Assembly (NCBI GenBank): GCA_002784245.1
Contig: PFKL01000074.1
Coordinates: forward strand, 1 to 9,077
Direction: 5' to 3'
Origin: Comamonadaceae bacterium CG_4_10_14_3_um_filter_60_75
GTDB lineage: Bacteria > Pseudomonadota > Gammaproteobacteria > Burkholderiales > Burkholderiaceae_C
Length of the DNA: 9,077 bases
The notes under the pieces are model-generated. The model saw only the letters and a program-made list of their open reading frames with translations. It did no database searches and was not told the origin of the DNA. The position numbers and the translations under genes are program-made. Of this stretch, positions 6,854 to 9,077 are shown piece after piece; position 1 is the stretch's first letter, and each line of letters opens with the position of its first letter.

Positions 6854-9043
6854 ATGTTGACGTTCCCTGAAATCAGCAAGATTTGCCAAGGCCAGCATGG
6901 CGACCCGTTTTCGGTGCTCGGGCCGCATCCAGCGCGCGGCGCCAAAGCAACAACGCAGATCTCGGTACGTTGCTTTTTACCCGGTGCCACAGCGGTCACG
7001 GCCGTCGATGATGCTGGGCTTCATCTGGGCAAACTGACACCACGCCACGATGCCGGTTTTTTTGAAGGCCACATCCGAGGTGAGTTGAGCACAGCGTACC
7101 GCTTGCAGGTGCAATGGGCCAGCGGTGATTGCAGCAAACTCGACGATCCTTACCGCTTTGGTCTGCTGCTCGGCGACATGGACGTCTGGTTGCTGGGTGA
7201 AGGCACGCACCTGCGCCCCTTTGAGGTGCTGGGCGCGCAACCCTGTACCTTGCTGGGCGTCGCCGGAACCCGTTTTGCGGTCTGGGCACCCAATGCCTCA
7301 CGTGTCAGCGTCGTTGGCGATTTCAACTTTTGGGATGGCCGCCGCCACCCCATGCGCCTGCGCCGTGAATGCGGCGTGTGGGAGCTGTTCCTGCCCGGCG
7401 TGGCGCCCGGTGCGCGCTACAAATATGAAGTACGCACGCAGCACAGCGAGGTGCTGCCGCAGCGCGCCGACCCGTACGCATTGCAAGCCGAGTTGCGCCC
7501 AGCCACCGCCAGCGTGGTGGGTTGTTTGGCCGACAAATTGCCGCCGACGCCCGACCGTCAAGCTGCCAACGCACTGGACGCACCAGTGAGCATTTATGAG
7601 GTACACCTGGGTTCGTGGCGACGCGTCTGCGAGGATGGCAACCGCTGGCTCAGCTGGGATGAGCTGGCCGACACGCTGGTACCTTACGCACAAGATATGG
7701 GTTTCACACACCTTGAATTGCTCCCGATTAGCGAGCATCCATTCGACGGTTCGTGGGGCTACCAGCCGATTGGCATGTATGCACCAACGTCACGTTTTGG
7801 CGACGCGGCGGGTTTTGGCCGGCTGGTTTCGCGCTGCCATGCCGCGGGTCTGGGCCTGATTCTGGACTGGGTGCCGGCGCACTTTCCCACCGATACCCAC
7901 GGCCTCGCCAACTTTGACGGTACCCATTTGTATGAATACGCCGACCCGCGCGAAGGCTTTCATCAGGACTGGAACACGCTGATCTACAACCTGGGCCGCA
8001 CCGAGGTACGCAACTTTCTGGTCGGCAACGCGCTGTACTGGCTGGAACGTTTTGGCGTCGACGGCCTGCGCGTTGACGCGGTCGCGTCCATGCTGTACCG
8101 CGACTACAGCCGCAAGGCGGGCGAATGGATACCTAACGCGTATGGTGGCCGAGAAAATCTGGAGGCCATCGACTTTTTGAAGCGCATGAACGAGGTGGTG
8201 GGCGTGCAGTGCCCACAGGCGATCACACTGGCCGAAGAATCGACCGCCTACCCAGCCGTGTCTCGCCCCACCTACGCTGGCGGTCTGGGCTTTCACTACA
8301 AGTGGAACATGGGCTGGATGCACGATACGCTGAGTTACATGGCGCGCGACCCGATCTATCGTCAACACCACCAGGGTGAGATGACCTTTGGCCTGGTTTA
8401 CGCTTTCAATGAAAACTTTGTGCTGCCCATCTCGCACGACGAGGTGGTGCACGGCAAGGGCTCGCTGCTGGGCAAGATGCCAGGCGACCGCTGGCAGCAG
8501 TTGGCCAATGTGCGTGCGTACCTGGGCTACATGTGGGGCCACCCGGGCAAGAAGTTGCTGTTCATGGGCTGTGAGTTTGCGCAGGAGCGCGAGTGGAACC
8601 ATGACCAAAGCCTGGACTGGCATTTGCTCGACCAGCCGCAACACGCTGGTGTGCAGCGCCTGGTGCGTGACCTGAACGCGCTCTACCGCGCCACACCGGC
8701 GTTGTACCAACAAGACTTTGTGCCCGACGGATTTGCCTGGATCGACCACAGCGACAACCAGCGTTCGGTGCTGAGTTTTGTGCGCTGGTCGCGCGAGCGC
8801 GCCAGTTTCGTCGTGGTGGTGTGCAATTTCACACCCAACGTGTGGCGCGATTACCGCGTAGGCGTGCCACGCGCGGGCAATTACCGCGAGCTGCTCAATA
8901 CCGACGTTGCCGTCTATGGCGGCAGCAACGTACCTGCGCTGGCAAACAGCCACAGCGATGACCTGCCGTGGCAGGGCCAGCCGCAGTCGCTGCTGTTGAC
9001 GCTGCCCCCACTGGCTACCGTCTTTTTGCAATGGAACGGCTGA
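6854..9043 (+). CDS. glgB: 1,4-alpha-glucan (glycogen) branching enzyme, GH13
   Basis: GlgB cuts alpha-1,4 chains and re-attaches the fragment by an alpha-1,6 bond, creating glycogen branches. The 729-residue product is the same size as E. coli GlgB (728). It has the long form: an N1 module (about 15-115, including GxHGDPFSVLGPH), a CBM48/N2 module (about 139-230, FAVWAPNASRVSVVGDFNFW), and a GH13 barrel starting near SIYEVHLGSW (246). GH13 region I is DWVPAHFPTD. The catalytic residues are the nucleophile Asp408 (GLRVDAVASMLY), acid/base Glu461 (AEEST) and Asp529 (SHDEVVHGK). A C-terminal beta domain ends the protein. No Shine-Dalgarno is evident before ATG 6854, which sits 15 bases after the glgP stop, so translation may depend on coupling to glgP. 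The stop overlaps a likely next gene by 13 bases. Confidence 0.98.
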   Translation: MLTFPEISKICQGQHGDPFSVLGPHPARGAKATTQISVRCFLPGATAVTAVDDAGLHLGKLTPRHDAGFFEGHIRGELSTAYRLQVQWASGDCSKLDDPYRFGLLLGDMDVWLLGEGTHLRPFEVLGAQPCTLLGVAGTRFAVWAPNASRVSVVGDFNFWDGRRHPMRLRRECGVWELFLPGVAPGARYKYEVRTQHSEVLPQRADPYALQAELRPATASVVGCLADKLPPTPDRQAANALDAPVSIYEVHLGSWRRVCEDGNRWLSWDELADTLVPYAQDMGFTHLELLPISEHPFDGSWGYQPIGMYAPTSRFGDAAGFGRLVSRCHAAGLGLILDWVPAHFPTDTHGLANFDGTHLYEYADPREGFHQDWNTLIYNLGRTEVRNFLVGNALYWLERFGVDGLRVDAVASMLYRDYSRKAGEWIPNAYGGRENLEAIDFLKRMNEVVGVQCPQAITLAEESTAYPAVSRPTYAGGLGFHYKWNMGWMHDTLSYMARDPIYRQHHQGEMTFGLVYAFNENFVLPISHDEVVHGKGSLLGKMPGDRWQQLANVRAYLGYMWGHPGKKLLFMGCEFAQEREWNHDQSLDWHLLDQPQHAGVQRLVRDLNALYRATPALYQQDFVPDGFAWIDHSDNQRSVLSFVRWSRERASFVVVVCNFTPNVWRDYRVGVPRAGNYRELLNTDVAVYGGSNVPALANSHSDDLPWQGQPQSLLLTLPPLATVFLQWNG

Positions 9044-9077
9044 CGATCACGGCGTTGCAGCCCGGTCGCCCCTGGCC
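9031..9077 (+). CDS. glgX: Start of a probable glycogen debranching enzyme, 3'-truncated by window edge
   Basis: An ATG at 9031, in the +2 frame relative to glgB and overlapping its last 13 bases, opens a frame that stays open to the window end. It encodes MERLTITALQPGRPWP. The GRPWP-like end resembles the start of GlgX proteins, which open with 'G.P.PLGA' before the CBM48 module (E. coli GlgX has GKPAPLGA). GlgX hydrolyses alpha-1,6 branches of phosphorylase-limit dextrins and commonly follows glgB. Only 15 complete codons are visible and no Shine-Dalgarno is seen, so both start and identity are tentative. A different GH13 enzyme such as a trehalose-forming hydrolase remains possible. Confidence 0.5.
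   Translation, partial: MERLTITALQPGRPW

Noticed and set aside
7790..9031. Long minus-strand open frame (413 codons) opposite glgB
   Set aside because: It is antisense to a full-length, unambiguous GlgB. GC-rich codon bias commonly leaves such open frames on the other strand, and the translation shows no recognisable domain.
1..9077. CRISPR arrays, tRNA or rRNA genes, insertion sequences, toxin-antitoxin or phage genes
   Set aside because: I saw no direct-repeat arrays, tRNA-like folds, transposase motifs or terminal repeats, and nearly all bases are accounted for by conserved housekeeping genes.

Overview
The window reads as an ordinary stretch of chromosome from a betaproteobacterium, most likely Burkholderiales/Comamonadaceae (Rhodoferax- or Polaromonas-like). 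This rests on the GC-rich coding bias, the pgpA-pncC pairing, the Burkholderiales-style histidine kinase H-box, and a short palindromic repeat resembling one I recall as common in that family. The genus is not proven. All genes lie on the + strand and coding density is close to complete. The longest clear gap between genes is 77 bases.

Layout: (1) 2-499 is the C-terminal two thirds of an EAL-domain cyclic-di-GMP phosphodiesterase, cut by the window edge. (2) 533-3700 is a tightly coupled run of four genes: pgpA (phosphatidylglycerophosphatase A), pncC (CinA-like nicotinamide-nucleotide amidase), an OmpR/QseB-type response regulator and its QseC-like sensor kinase. The three junctions overlap by 1, 7 and 4 nt, so translational coupling is likely. 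(3) 3729-4328 is a LysE/ArgO-type amino acid exporter. (4) 4406 to the window end is a glycogen cluster: glgP (phosphorylase, TTG start), glgB (branching enzyme) and, overlapping the end of glgB, the first codons of a probable glgX (debranching enzyme).

Functionally, GlgB adds alpha-1,6 branches while glycogen is made, GlgP shortens outer chains to glucose-1-phosphate, and a GlgX would remove the limit branches left by GlgP. The upstream block combines phospholipid synthesis, pyridine nucleotide salvage and a two-component system whose signal cannot be read from sequence.

No mobile element, CRISPR array, RNA gene, prophage or convincing new system was found. The most unusual features are a palindromic repeat that is translated as the N-terminal helix of PncC and is followed by a nine-A tract, and a receiver domain with Lys-Thr-Thr where Lys-Pro-Phe is expected, paired with a kinase that has Gln after its phospho-accepting His.
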